Below are positions 52,682 to 60,914 of a stretch of DNA of 64,000 nucleotides, piece by piece (within the stretch, counting starts at the first letter, position 1; each line of letters opens with the position of its first letter). Source of the stretch: a virus; the IMG/VR virus record IMGVR_UViG_3300029922_000001, positions 62,001 to 126,000 of that record. One strand, 5' to 3'. The position numbers and the translations under genes are program-made. The notes beneath the pieces were generated by a model that was given only the letters and a program-made list of their open reading frames with translations, was not told the origin of the DNA and did not search any database.

Positions 52682-53360
52682 TAATAACTCCATCTGTATC
52701 AAAACAAACATTTGTTCCAGAGACTTTCACACTTTGATTTTTGCATAAATACAATAACATTTGATTAACATTAGAATTCACCGAACCACTTTTCATTTCG
52801 GACATCAAATAATCATTAAGCTTCCGATCCCAACCAATTGCAGCAGGAACGTAAAAGTCTTTTGCTCTAACGTAAAAAGACGGTATCGAATAGAATTCAC
52901 TAGTGTTGCTATTATAGTCATTCCATAAATATTGATAATCTTCTGGATTTTTGATAGCACTCAAACTAGAATTTGCCCAAGTGTTAGCAAAACCCAATGG
53001 TATAGAACCCCAAGTTTGATGATAAGGAATGATAAAAGGACAATTTACAATATTTGGAATCACAATAAATTCGGAATCAATCACTGCTAACGAATCGCCT
53101 TCAACCGTATCTTTGATTGAATAAAACCTCTTATGAGTACTTGTTAAAGATAGTAAAAATGGCGTATATGCATCAAACTTGTCAACAGTATGAATATTTA
53201 AATTTGGATAATCTAACTTCAATTGTTGCAAATAGACATATAGATAAATATTGTTTTTATCCACAATTGCCGTCACTTCTTTTATGTCGCTACTTAAAAA
53301 TAAATAGTTCAATATGTTTTTTGTTTTTTCTTTTTGAGTAGAAAATACGTAGACGTGCAT
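52674..53360 (-). CDS. Glycan-block companion protein, 228 aa
   Basis: The function is not recognised. It is a globular alpha/beta protein beginning with a Rossmann-like MHVYVFSTQKEKTKNILNYL and ADIVDKNNIYLYVYLQQ-type alternation, with Trp/Tyr-rich later parts. It is coupled to the two-domain glycosyltransferase and may be a glycosyltransferase relative or partner. ATG 53360 follows a TATAAT by 6 nt; a start at 53375 would add five residues. No SD is seen. Confidence 0.68.
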   Translation of the reverse strand: MHVYVFSTQKEKTKNILNYLFLSSDIKEVTAIVDKNNIYLYVYLQQLKLDYPNLNIHTVDKFDAYTPFLLSLTSTHKRFYSIKDTVEGDSLAVIDSEFIVIPNIVNCPFIIPYHQTWGSIPLGFANTWANSSLSAIKNPEDYQYLWNDYNSNTSEFYSIPSFYVRAKDFYVPAAIGWDRKLNDYLMSEMKSGSVNSNVNQMLLYLCKNQSVKVSGTNVCFDTDGVING

Positions 53361-53366
53361 AATATC

Positions 53367-53372
53367 ATTATA
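53367..53372 (-). promoter_or_regulatory. TGTATAAT element 6 nt before ATG 53360
   Basis: It reads ATG-TATAAT-GATATT-ATG on the reverse strand, at the end of the upstream gene. Confidence 0.55.
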
Positions 53373-53376
53373 CATT

Positions 53377-53943
53377 TTAGCTTTCTGGATTTATCAAAAG
53401 ACTATTTGTATTTGGATCAATTGCAGCTTGAGTTTTGCCTATATTGCCTGTAATCGTATTACTGTCAGTGGATGCCCCACCATAACATGTAATTTCTTTA
53501 ATACCAGTCCAGCCTTTTTCATTTTTATACTGTTCCCATTGTGTTTGATTAACTTGTCGTCCTGGTTCCACAGTATATATTTTTTCGCCGTTCTCATTGC
53601 TACTGGAATGAACAAATAAATTACGTTGACCATCTTTGGATGTAATAATGAAAGGTGGACTATCTGGACCTACTTTGCTTTGGAATTTTTCAATTTCACC
53701 TGGATCTAAGGCGAAACTAGTGATTTGATTACTTTCTAATTTACCACCACTATATGGCTTGATTGGATTCCCGTTTGCATCTGTTAAACTAGAACCTCCC
53801 GTTGGAGCAGTGACAACATTGTAATTCATTTGAGATAATTTGATGTATTGTGCGAATAAATCAGTAATTTGATCTGCCTCCAAATCATAACCCTTTGCAT
53901 CTATTCTGTTAGCAAATTTTAAAAACTGTTCTGCGTATTTCAT
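53377..53943 (-). CDS. Hypothetical protein with N-terminal ADQI module, 188 aa
   Basis: The function is not recognised. It starts MKYAEQFLKFANRIDAKG and has FANRIDAKGYDLEADQI, a good copy of the recurring helical module, over residues 9-25. A Ser/Thr/Gly-rich linker (about 45-75) leads to a globular domain (about 80-170) with a Trp near WEQYKNEKGWTGI. ATG 53943 with GGAG nine nt before it is chosen over a longer frame that runs into the neighbouring gene. Confidence 0.74.
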   Translation of the reverse strand: MKYAEQFLKFANRIDAKGYDLEADQITDLFAQYIKLSQMNYNVVTAPTGGSSLTDANGNPIKPYSGGKLESNQITSFALDPGEIEKFQSKVGPDSPPFIITSKDGQRNLFVHSSSNENGEKIYTVEPGRQVNQTQWEQYKNEKGWTGIKEITCYGGASTDSNTITGNIGKTQAAIDPNTNSLLINPES

Positions 53944-54031
53944 CTGTTTTAACTCCAATATCATTCTCTTTTTTGACGTACATAATAAGGCATATAATAA
54001 ATAAGCTATAGTATATATAAGAAGAATTTTT

Positions 54032-55036
54032 TTATCCCAATCCACTATGCCAAATTTGACGATACATTCTAGACATTCCACCAGGCATTGTATTGGTAGG
54101 AGAGACGATAGAGAAGATATGTGGGTACCTTGAATAAGGTAAAGTTTCCTTATACTTTTCATAATCTTCTTTGTATGTCGCAGCCAATCCCTTAACATAA
54201 TCTGGTGTAATATTACTGTTAACCAACAACCTTTGTGTTTGTTGATTAAGAATTCTTGTTTGTAAGCTTCTCATAAGGAAATAACCAGCCCCTGAAATCA
54301 AAGCTGCATCCCATTCAAATGGTGCTTGAGCTACATTTTCAATTTTATAAGTACCAGGTAAAGCAGTAATTCCTGAAAGTGCCATTTTTAGAGCATCGTT
54401 CATCTCTCTGACAGTAAACATTCTGATTTGATAAGAAGCTACGACATCATCATATGGTTGTACTGCTTGAGGATTACCTTGAGTATTTACAGTATGTACA
54501 ACACCTTGATAATTAGGTTTAATTAATAATCCATCAGGGTAGTTTTGCCCTCCTTTAAGAGTTGTTTGAAAAATAGGATCATGATCACTTAAACCGGAAA
54601 ATCCACCAGGTTCAGCACTAGTAATTCTAAGTTCTAAAGGATTCCAATAATTCCAATTACCATGTTGAAATTTAGCCTTGGTACGTGTGTAATCAAAAAT
54701 CGCTAACTCATTACTTACGTTTACTTCAAGCAAATCTCTAACTTGATAATATAAACTTTGTTTAATTAAAGCTTCTTCACCCACAAATGGACCCATTGTA
54801 GATAGTACATTCATATTGGCATCTAATTCTACAACTTTGTAATAGTCAAATGGAGTACCATTAGCATCGTAATAATCATTAGCTGGAAATGGTATAATAT
54901 CTATTTCTTCATAATCGCCATTAAAGTTTAATGACTTTAGAATTTTATAGTAAGCTACATTTGTTCTGATTGTATAATCCCAAACAATGTAAATGGAGCG
55001 ACTATCATTATATAGCATTTCTCTGAAACATGACAT
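54032..55036 (-). CDS. Hypothetical virion-block protein, 334 aa
   Basis: The function is not recognised. It is an alpha/beta protein rich in Asn, Tyr, Pro and Gly, with no signal peptide or membrane segment. The start ATG 55036 lies just after the reverse-strand terminator of the upstream gene, so it should have its own promoter; only AT-rich sequence (GTAACATATATTT) is seen there and no SD. Confidence 0.7.
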   Translation of the reverse strand: MSCFREMLYNDSRSIYIVWDYTIRTNVAYYKILKSLNFNGDYEEIDIIPFPANDYYDANGTPFDYYKVVELDANMNVLSTMGPFVGEEALIKQSLYYQVRDLLEVNVSNELAIFDYTRTKAKFQHGNWNYWNPLELRITSAEPGGFSGLSDHDPIFQTTLKGGQNYPDGLLIKPNYQGVVHTVNTQGNPQAVQPYDDVVASYQIRMFTVREMNDALKMALSGITALPGTYKIENVAQAPFEWDAALISGAGYFLMRSLQTRILNQQTQRLLVNSNITPDYVKGLAATYKEDYEKYKETLPYSRYPHIFSIVSPTNTMPGGMSRMYRQIWHSGLG

Positions 55037-55049
55037 AAATATATGTTAC

Positions 55050-55087
55050 AAAAAAAGAGAGAAGAAACCTTTAATTTCTTCTCTCTT
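55050..55087 (-). terminator. Rho-independent terminator for the 55105 gene, reverse strand
   Basis: Reading on the reverse strand, AAGAGAGAAGAAA and its complement (55055-55067 with 55075-55087) form a 13-bp stem around a 7-nt loop. They are followed by seven T residues (55056-55050). It is a strong intrinsic terminator. Confidence 0.9.
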
Positions 55088-55104
55088 CATAATACATGTA
55101 TATA

Positions 55105-55872
55105 TTAATCTAGTTCAAGATCAATAGATTCACCCATTCCACCTAAGTCCAAGTCAACATCTGGTTGATCTAGGTCAAGTGCAATATCTCCTTTAGCTGC
55201 GTATCTACGAGTTGCGATACCACCATGTCCATCAGCTTCAGCAACATAGGCATTACCTCTTTGCTGTTGTTGTGGATTGTAAGCTGGTCTATTTAACATA
55301 GCAGGACTAATGATGTTACTCTTATTCTTAGCTAAGTGTTCTGCGAAATCGGCTGGATCTAGGTATTCACCCTTGGCAGCAGCTTCATCAGAAGCAATTT
55401 GGAAAGCCGTGACGAATGAACGAGAGTCATTTGCATATCCAGCAGTAGAGACACGACTCTTTTGCTTACCTGTAGCGGAATTAATATCCATCAATTGTGG
55501 AGCATTACGTCCGTATTTCTCACGAATATGGGATTCTCTTTCTTCTTGTGCCCAAGCTTCTTGTTCTTTTTCTTGCTTTCTCTTACGAAGCATAGTATAT
55601 GTTTTTCTGTCAATACGTTGTAGAAAACCGCAGTCTAGTGCCGCAGTTAAATCGCGTGAACCACGAACGTACATAGGGTTTTCATGAGTTAAATCTTCTG
55701 CCTCAAATGGGGGAATAGATAACTTGATGTCACCAATAAATAAAGGTGTAGGTACAATGCTTCTAACAAGGAAATCGGTTGGATTTGCATCGGTGTTAAA
55801 GCTTCTTTCTTCTGCTTGTGCGTTTTTAGCGCCTAATTTTGACGAACGTTGTGGATTTGATAATTTTCCCAT
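55105..55872 (-). CDS. Hypothetical protein, charged, 255 aa
   Basis: The function is not recognised. A basic N-terminus precedes a region with FLVRSIVPTPLFIGDIKLSIPPFEAEDL, a Glu/Arg/Gln-rich helix (about 100-135), and an acidic C-terminus with DLDQPDVDLDLGG. AAAGGAG lies before ATG 55872. It is followed by its own terminator. The leader carries AAAAAAGGATTTTTT as in the 23972 leader. Confidence 0.74.
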   Translation of the reverse strand: MGKLSNPQRSSKLGAKNAQAEERSFNTDANPTDFLVRSIVPTPLFIGDIKLSIPPFEAEDLTHENPMYVRGSRDLTAALDCGFLQRIDRKTYTMLRKRKQEKEQEAWAQEERESHIREKYGRNAPQLMDINSATGKQKSRVSTAGYANDSRSFVTAFQIASDEAAAKGEYLDPADFAEHLAKNKSNIISPAMLNRPAYNPQQQQRGNAYVAEADGHGGIATRRYAAKGDIALDLDQPDVDLDLGGMGESIDLELD

Positions 55873-55947
55873 TTTTCTCCTTTTTTTGTTTTTACCGTTT
55901 TTACGGGGGTAAATATTGTATTCTGAATTTATATAAAAAATCCTTTT

Positions 55948-56367
55948 TTAAATATTTATAATTTCTGGTGTCATGACTGGTCTTGGTTGAGAAGCTTGTG
56001 TTGGAGCTTCCATAGTGTGTTTTGACTTGATATAAGACTTAGGATTAAGAACGCCTTTAAGGTTTTCATTACCCATCCATAATTCATTTGAATCATGTTC
56101 TCTAGTGCCTGGAGCCGCGTCTTTCTTTCTTGTTTCACGTACACTTTTGCAATGTTGTGCAAATTCTCTACGTTTCTTTGTGGTACCAGATACTTTTTCT
56201 TTTCTAGTCATACCTTCTTGAATAGCGAAGGATGATGGTACTTTGTTGGCGTCATATTTTCCGCAAGGACTTTTGATCGCACTTAAATCTGCTGTCGATG
56301 GAAATAAATCTTCAAACACAAATCTATCTCCATTGTCATCATAATATTCAAATTCATATAATGGCAT
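55948..56367 (-). CDS. FmdB-like N-terminus without cysteines, 139 aa
   Basis: The first residues (MPLYEFEYYDDNGDRFVFE) follow the FmdB/zinc-ribbon start MPLYEYEC, but the Cys pairs are replaced, leaving one SPCGK later. The C-terminal part is basic and Pro-rich. A role is unknown; FmdB proteins are poorly understood regulators. GGAG lies before ATG 56367, and a TATAAACA element lies further upstream. Confidence 0.6.
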   Translation of the reverse strand: MPLYEFEYYDDNGDRFVFEDLFPSTADLSAIKSPCGKYDANKVPSSFAIQEGMTRKEKVSGTTKKRREFAQHCKSVRETRKKDAAPGTREHDSNELWMGNENLKGVLNPKSYIKSKHTMEAPTQASQPRPVMTPEIINI

Positions 56368-56382
56368 TTTTGTTCTCCAATT

Positions 56383-56390
56383 TGTTTATA
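56383..56390 (-). promoter_or_regulatory. CTGTATAAACA element, leadered
   Basis: Reverse-strand TATAAACA preceded by CTG, 16 nt before ATG 56367, with an SD (GGAG) in between. Confidence 0.45.
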
Positions 56391-56418
56391 CAGTGAAGCA
56401 GGATCGTATTTGTTTATT

Positions 56419-56424
56419 TATAAT
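56419..56424 (+). promoter_or_regulatory. TATAAT element 8 nt before ATG 56433
   Basis: It reads TTTA-ish TATAAT-AAATAAGT-ATG in the divergent spacer. It makes the 56367/56433 spacer a two-way promoter region. Confidence 0.5.
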
Positions 56425-56432
56425 AAATAAGT

Positions 56433-58559
56433 ATGAATAAAAAGCCTCAAAAAACAGCGGCGAATTTAGGCAGTTTAGTTGGTCCAGCAGTAATGGGACT
56501 TGTTGGTGCTGCCGCTGAACCATTAGTTGGTGAAGTTACAAGTAAATTACTTGGTGATGCGGCTCAGCCAGCAATTAATAATGCATTAAATCAACCAGCA
56601 GATGGTGATATTGCAGCCCCAGCAAAAGCCCCAATTGATTTTTTAACCGGCTTAGAAACAAAAAATAAGGATTTAGAAAGTTCAATTGGTCGCTTAACAG
56701 GTCAGGATACACAAACCCAAGGTGATACAGCCGCAAAACTAATTGATTTACTTAAACAGGCAGGAATAAGCCCAGCAAAGGCATATCCAGCTTGTCAAGC
56801 TGTATTTCAACAACTCGATGCGCGATTAGCTGGTGGTGACATTAATACGTTTTTAACTAACTACACAAATATATTAATTACAATGTTAAGGGCAAACATA
56901 GAACAGCCTCAAGTCGCTGTTCAAAAGGTTATAGAAATTGCCAAATTTGAACAGCAATATCCATTTTTTAGTAGTTTAGGATATCAACCATCTAAATTGG
57001 CAATTAAAAAATTAAGTGGAGGTAATATTAATGATGATTTAAACTCAATGCTTATGTTAGCCTATGCTCATGGTGGCAGTGAAGAATATGGTGAGGTTGG
57101 AAATGCAATTAAGAATTTTAATCAAATTTTAGAATTAGGCGCAACAAGAACCGATCAATTTGGTGTTCAAAATTTTTGGAAAATTCACGAACAGACTCAA
57201 GAAGCTAAACAAGAAGCCTATATTCAACATGGTAAAGTGTTAATGTCTCTACAAGAGGGTTATGATGAAATTCAAAAAGGAATGGCTCAATCATTAACAG
57301 CTTTAGGTATACCTACGGCTTATGCATCATTAGTAGGAACACCATTAATGATTATTTCTTTTGTTAAAAGTTTAGGTGGAACTATTGGTGGCGGTCCTGC
57401 TCCTACTTTGGCTTTTGTAGAAGATTTGAATATGAGATTAGCTTATGGTAATCATGGTTATAGATATGCACAGACTCCTACTACACCTACTACTCCTACT
57501 ACTCCTACTACACCTACTACACCTATCTCAATACCTCCATCTATTCCTAGTTCTTCTACTACTGATTTAACAACACCCTCAATATCTAAACCTTCTGGTA
57601 TGGGTTCAAAATCTATGTCAGGTACAGATCCAGCAAAAATGTCTTTATTAATGGAACAGGTAGTAAATACTATGCAAATATTGGATAAAAATTATCATAT
57701 TTATGAATCACTTATTCCAAATATGCAAGATCCTATTAAAACTGATTTGTCAGTAATGAAACCATCTCAGACTATGGATTTTGTTAATAGCCAACTACAA
57801 ATAGTTAATGATATTAAACCTATAATATTAAATGTATTAAGCTCGTTGACGAGATCTAATTCCATGTCTGATTCTACATTAAATTCTACTAATAATGAAG
57901 TGCAACAACTTGGAAAATATCCAAATCAATCCGATCTTTTAAAAATATTAACATATGAGTTCGCGCTTGAATCTGTGAAAGTTTCTTATAGTTTTGCAGT
58001 ACCATTGGTTCAATTAATGAATCAATTACGGAAAGAAAAAGCTGCTAGTGAATCTTATTTAGGATTCAAAGGTAGCGGGTTAAATCTTCCTGCAATTAAT
58101 ATAGAAACAATGATTAACTTAAATATGAAAATTAAAGATATTTATGAACAAGCCGCGACTGCGTATTCTGATCTATCAGGATCAGGTGGTGATAAAATTA
58201 CTGGTTTAGTTTCTAGTTGTCAGGCTAAAGCCGCTGAAGCTCTTTCTGAAGCATCTAAATTGATACAACAATACAATCTCGGTGGAATGAGTCTTGGAGC
58301 TAGTGTAAACCCTATAGATCGGTTAGAAAGACTTGCTGAAACTAGAAAATTAACTTTTGATGAGGTTTTGAAGTTTGCTGAAATCGCTCAAGAAGATAAA
58401 AAGCCTGATGAAGACGATGATGCTGGTTATGATTTTAGTGAACTTTTAGCTCATGTCAAAGATAAAAGTGATGACGAAATATATGATTATTTTGATGACT
58501 TATTACCTGGATATGGAAAACTTTATGAAGACATTGGTGAAGGTCATCATCAAAGCTAA
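56433..58559 (+). CDS. Large virion-type protein with Thr-Pro repeat, 708 aa
   Basis: No family was recognised. The N-terminus (MNKKPQKTAANLG) is followed by an Ala/Gly-rich, membrane-active-looking stretch (SLVGPAVMGLVGAAAEPL) of about 25 residues. The middle is helical. A Thr-Pro repeat is encoded at about 57474-57527, then come more helical segments and an acidic end. It could be an internal virion or tail protein, possibly membrane-interacting at its N-terminus; that is inference. TATAAT lies 8 nt before the start and no SD is seen. This gene begins the + strand part after the divergent spacer. Confidence 0.74.
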   Translation: MNKKPQKTAANLGSLVGPAVMGLVGAAAEPLVGEVTSKLLGDAAQPAINNALNQPADGDIAAPAKAPIDFLTGLETKNKDLESSIGRLTGQDTQTQGDTAAKLIDLLKQAGISPAKAYPACQAVFQQLDARLAGGDINTFLTNYTNILITMLRANIEQPQVAVQKVIEIAKFEQQYPFFSSLGYQPSKLAIKKLSGGNINDDLNSMLMLAYAHGGSEEYGEVGNAIKNFNQILELGATRTDQFGVQNFWKIHEQTQEAKQEAYIQHGKVLMSLQEGYDEIQKGMAQSLTALGIPTAYASLVGTPLMIISFVKSLGGTIGGGPAPTLAFVEDLNMRLAYGNHGYRYAQTPTTPTTPTTPTTPTTPISIPPSIPSSSTTDLTTPSISKPSGMGSKSMSGTDPAKMSLLMEQVVNTMQILDKNYHIYESLIPNMQDPIKTDLSVMKPSQTMDFVNSQLQIVNDIKPIILNVLSSLTRSNSMSDSTLNSTNNEVQQLGKYPNQSDLLKILTYEFALESVKVSYSFAVPLVQLMNQLRKEKAASESYLGFKGSGLNLPAINIETMINLNMKIKDIYEQAATAYSDLSGSGGDKITGLVSSCQAKAAEALSEASKLIQQYNLGGMSLGASVNPIDRLERLAETRKLTFDEVLKFAEIAQEDKKPDEDDDAGYDFSELLAHVKDKSDDEIYDYFDDLLPGYGKLYEDIGEGHHQS
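57474..57527 (+). repeat. Short tandem repeat encoding Thr-Pro-Thr
   Basis: About six copies of a 9-nt unit of the form ACWCCTACT inside the 56433 gene, giving a flexible Thr/Pro linker. Confidence 0.8.
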
Positions 58560-58576
58560 TACTGTACAAAGAAAAT

Positions 58577-60913
58577 ATGTCAGTTTTCTTGAGAGATGAT
58601 GTATTCTTAAAACCAGAAGAGTTAAATGCAGATGTAGATGATGCCTATGAAACGGTATCATCTATATTTGGAAGACGTGCTTATGCATTACCACCAGAAA
58701 ACTTTATCGTTAGTTACTTAGGTGAAAATAACGAATGGGAATATGTAAAACCTGAAAAAGCCACATTACCTTCTAGACTTATGAGGGTGTTTATGCCAAT
58801 GACCGTTAATGAGCTAAACAGGAATTTGCCTCAATCTCCAACATTTCCATCTAGAGGTAGTATAGCGTCATTTAAAGAAGAATTTAAGCCCAAAGCGTTA
58901 GATGATTTCTCTAAGATTATAAACATTGGAACAACTAAAAATAAAATTCAAGAAGATGAGAGTTTAAGAGCATATGATTTTAGACAACTAGAAAGAGCAG
59001 AACGTTTAGGCGGTTTATCTTTAGAAGAAAAACACATATTAAAGAAGTTTAGAGATCGTCAAAGAAAAGAACAAATTGAATCTAAAACTCAGTTAAATTT
59101 ACTTTACAAACAAACTCAAGAATCATATGAGTTTAAAGGTTTTGTTAGTGATGAACCTTCTAACCGAAACGCATTGACATTTAATAGTTTCATTAATTTA
59201 GATAATAAAAAAAATAGTGAAATGGCTATGTTTGATGGTGCGGTAGCGGCAGCAGAAAGCAATGTGTTACCAGGGGTTGATTTATTAGACCTTATGAAAA
59301 CACCAGTAATTCCATTGAGTGAACTTAAATTTATTACTACTAGTTTACCTCATGGAACTATTTATTTAAGATCCTCTGTTGATGATTTAAATCTAGTTGA
59401 GCCTAATTTAGAACCATTCTCGGAGTCTGTTTTTACTATAGAATTGCCTAAAGAAGTGGGTGACGAATCAGTTAAAAAATATAGTGTAATTGCTACGGAA
59501 GAAAAATTAGATACAAATATTTACTATATCAATAGCAGTGAAAATATTATGGAAATTGGTCATAATATATCTAATTTCCTAAACGAAGGCGTTAGTGGAT
59601 CAAACTATTATGATGCAGAATTAGCAGATATTCAAAATGGTTCTCTAAAGATTGGCAAATTATCTGGAACTCTACAAAATTACAAGAAAGATGCTATTAA
59701 GAACTATATTTTTTACATTAAGACCAAACATGCCGCTAGATTTGCTGATCTTTTGAAGCAATTTAATAATGAAAAATTTGTTATTAAGTGTATTGAAGAC
59801 ACATTAATGGTTATTGTTGATAAATCCATTGATCCGGTGGGTGTTTATAACTGGATTCAACAAACTTTAACTAAAAATGTTATAGATATTCAAAAGAAAA
59901 TCGCTTTATCAGAGGTTAGAGATAACACAATTTCACTTCCTATTTCTTTACCTAATTTAAGTGATAAAGTCGTTTTTGAAACCCCAATTTCGGTAAATGA
60001 AGTTGAGCTACCATTTATTGAAACACAACACATTACATTAAAAAATATAAACATAGATGAATCTAAGTTAGCTCAATTAGTTAATCAGAAGTTAATACAT
60101 AAAGGCGCTTATGCGACTAAAAATACTGATTCAGAATGGCAAATTAGGTCTAAAAACCAGAATGGTATTAATTTAGCTGAATACATTGCTGAAATTGTAG
60201 ACGAACTAGTATATCAGCACACCAATGCGCCAGTTGTGAATGATTTTTCTTATAAATCTTCTCTAGAGGATAGTTTATTTATTGACCAAGATATACCCAG
60301 TATTGTCAGTAAATATAAAACATCTATTAAAGACAAGGTGATGAAACTTTACAGTTTGGAAACAGGAGTCCAAACCAATGTGGTTGAGAACCATATTGTC
60401 GAAAAAATTATTGGTAATGAAATTGACAAAAATCCATTAATTGGTGTAGATGTTGAAAAAGAAATTACAGTCAACTTAATAAAAAATATTATTGAGCAAA
60501 TCAAACTGTTAGACTCCTTTAAAACCAATTACACCAATGAGGGTACTAATACTAATTTTGTTAATGCAAGATTAGTGGAAAATAGATTTAGAAATTTGCT
60601 TCAAAAAACCACAAAAGAGGTTAAAACAGAATCTAAGTCTAAGTCGTCAACGGACAAAAGTGTGAATTCAATTCATAATATATATGAAAACGAAACAATA
60701 CATGAAATTGTAAAAATTGTAGAAGAAAGAAGTGATAAAAAAATAGAATCTAAATCTGTTGATATTGATAAGCAAATTCAAAAAGCACAACGTGACATTG
60801 AAAAGAAAATGAAATTTGAATTGGAATTTATTTTACCTAAAATGATGAAAGAAGAAAGAGATCAACTGCTTAAAGAAAGTGAAGCAATGTTAATGAAGAA
60901 ACTAAACGGTTAA
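58577..60913 (+). CDS. Large hypothetical virion-block protein, 778 aa
   Basis: No family was recognised. It has a globular N-terminal part (residues 1-90), a helical charged segment (about 140-200), mixed alpha/beta regions to about 620, and a Lys/Glu-rich coiled-coil-like C-terminus (about 690-778, with AQRDIEKKMKFELEFILPKMMKEERDQ-type pattern). No signal peptide or membrane segment is seen. It lies 17 nt after the 56433 gene without an SD and is followed by the giant protein at 1 nt distance. Confidence 0.74.
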   Translation: MSVFLRDDVFLKPEELNADVDDAYETVSSIFGRRAYALPPENFIVSYLGENNEWEYVKPEKATLPSRLMRVFMPMTVNELNRNLPQSPTFPSRGSIASFKEEFKPKALDDFSKIINIGTTKNKIQEDESLRAYDFRQLERAERLGGLSLEEKHILKKFRDRQRKEQIESKTQLNLLYKQTQESYEFKGFVSDEPSNRNALTFNSFINLDNKKNSEMAMFDGAVAAAESNVLPGVDLLDLMKTPVIPLSELKFITTSLPHGTIYLRSSVDDLNLVEPNLEPFSESVFTIELPKEVGDESVKKYSVIATEEKLDTNIYYINSSENIMEIGHNISNFLNEGVSGSNYYDAELADIQNGSLKIGKLSGTLQNYKKDAIKNYIFYIKTKHAARFADLLKQFNNEKFVIKCIEDTLMVIVDKSIDPVGVYNWIQQTLTKNVIDIQKKIALSEVRDNTISLPISLPNLSDKVVFETPISVNEVELPFIETQHITLKNINIDESKLAQLVNQKLIHKGAYATKNTDSEWQIRSKNQNGINLAEYIAEIVDELVYQHTNAPVVNDFSYKSSLEDSLFIDQDIPSIVSKYKTSIKDKVMKLYSLETGVQTNVVENHIVEKIIGNEIDKNPLIGVDVEKEITVNLIKNIIEQIKLLDSFKTNYTNEGTNTNFVNARLVENRFRNLLQKTTKEVKTESKSKSSTDKSVNSIHNIYENETIHEIVKIVEERSDKKIESKSVDIDKQIQKAQRDIEKKMKFELEFILPKMMKEERDQLLKESEAMLMKKLNG

Positions 60914-60914
60914 T

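Noticed and set aside
53944-54198. Longer N-terminal extension of the 188-aa protein with a hydrophobic stretch
   Set aside because: It runs into the neighbouring coding region in another frame; ATG 53943 has GGAG in the right place.
57474-57527. Possible CRISPR-like array
   Set aside because: The 9-nt units are direct codon repeats without spacers inside an ORF.
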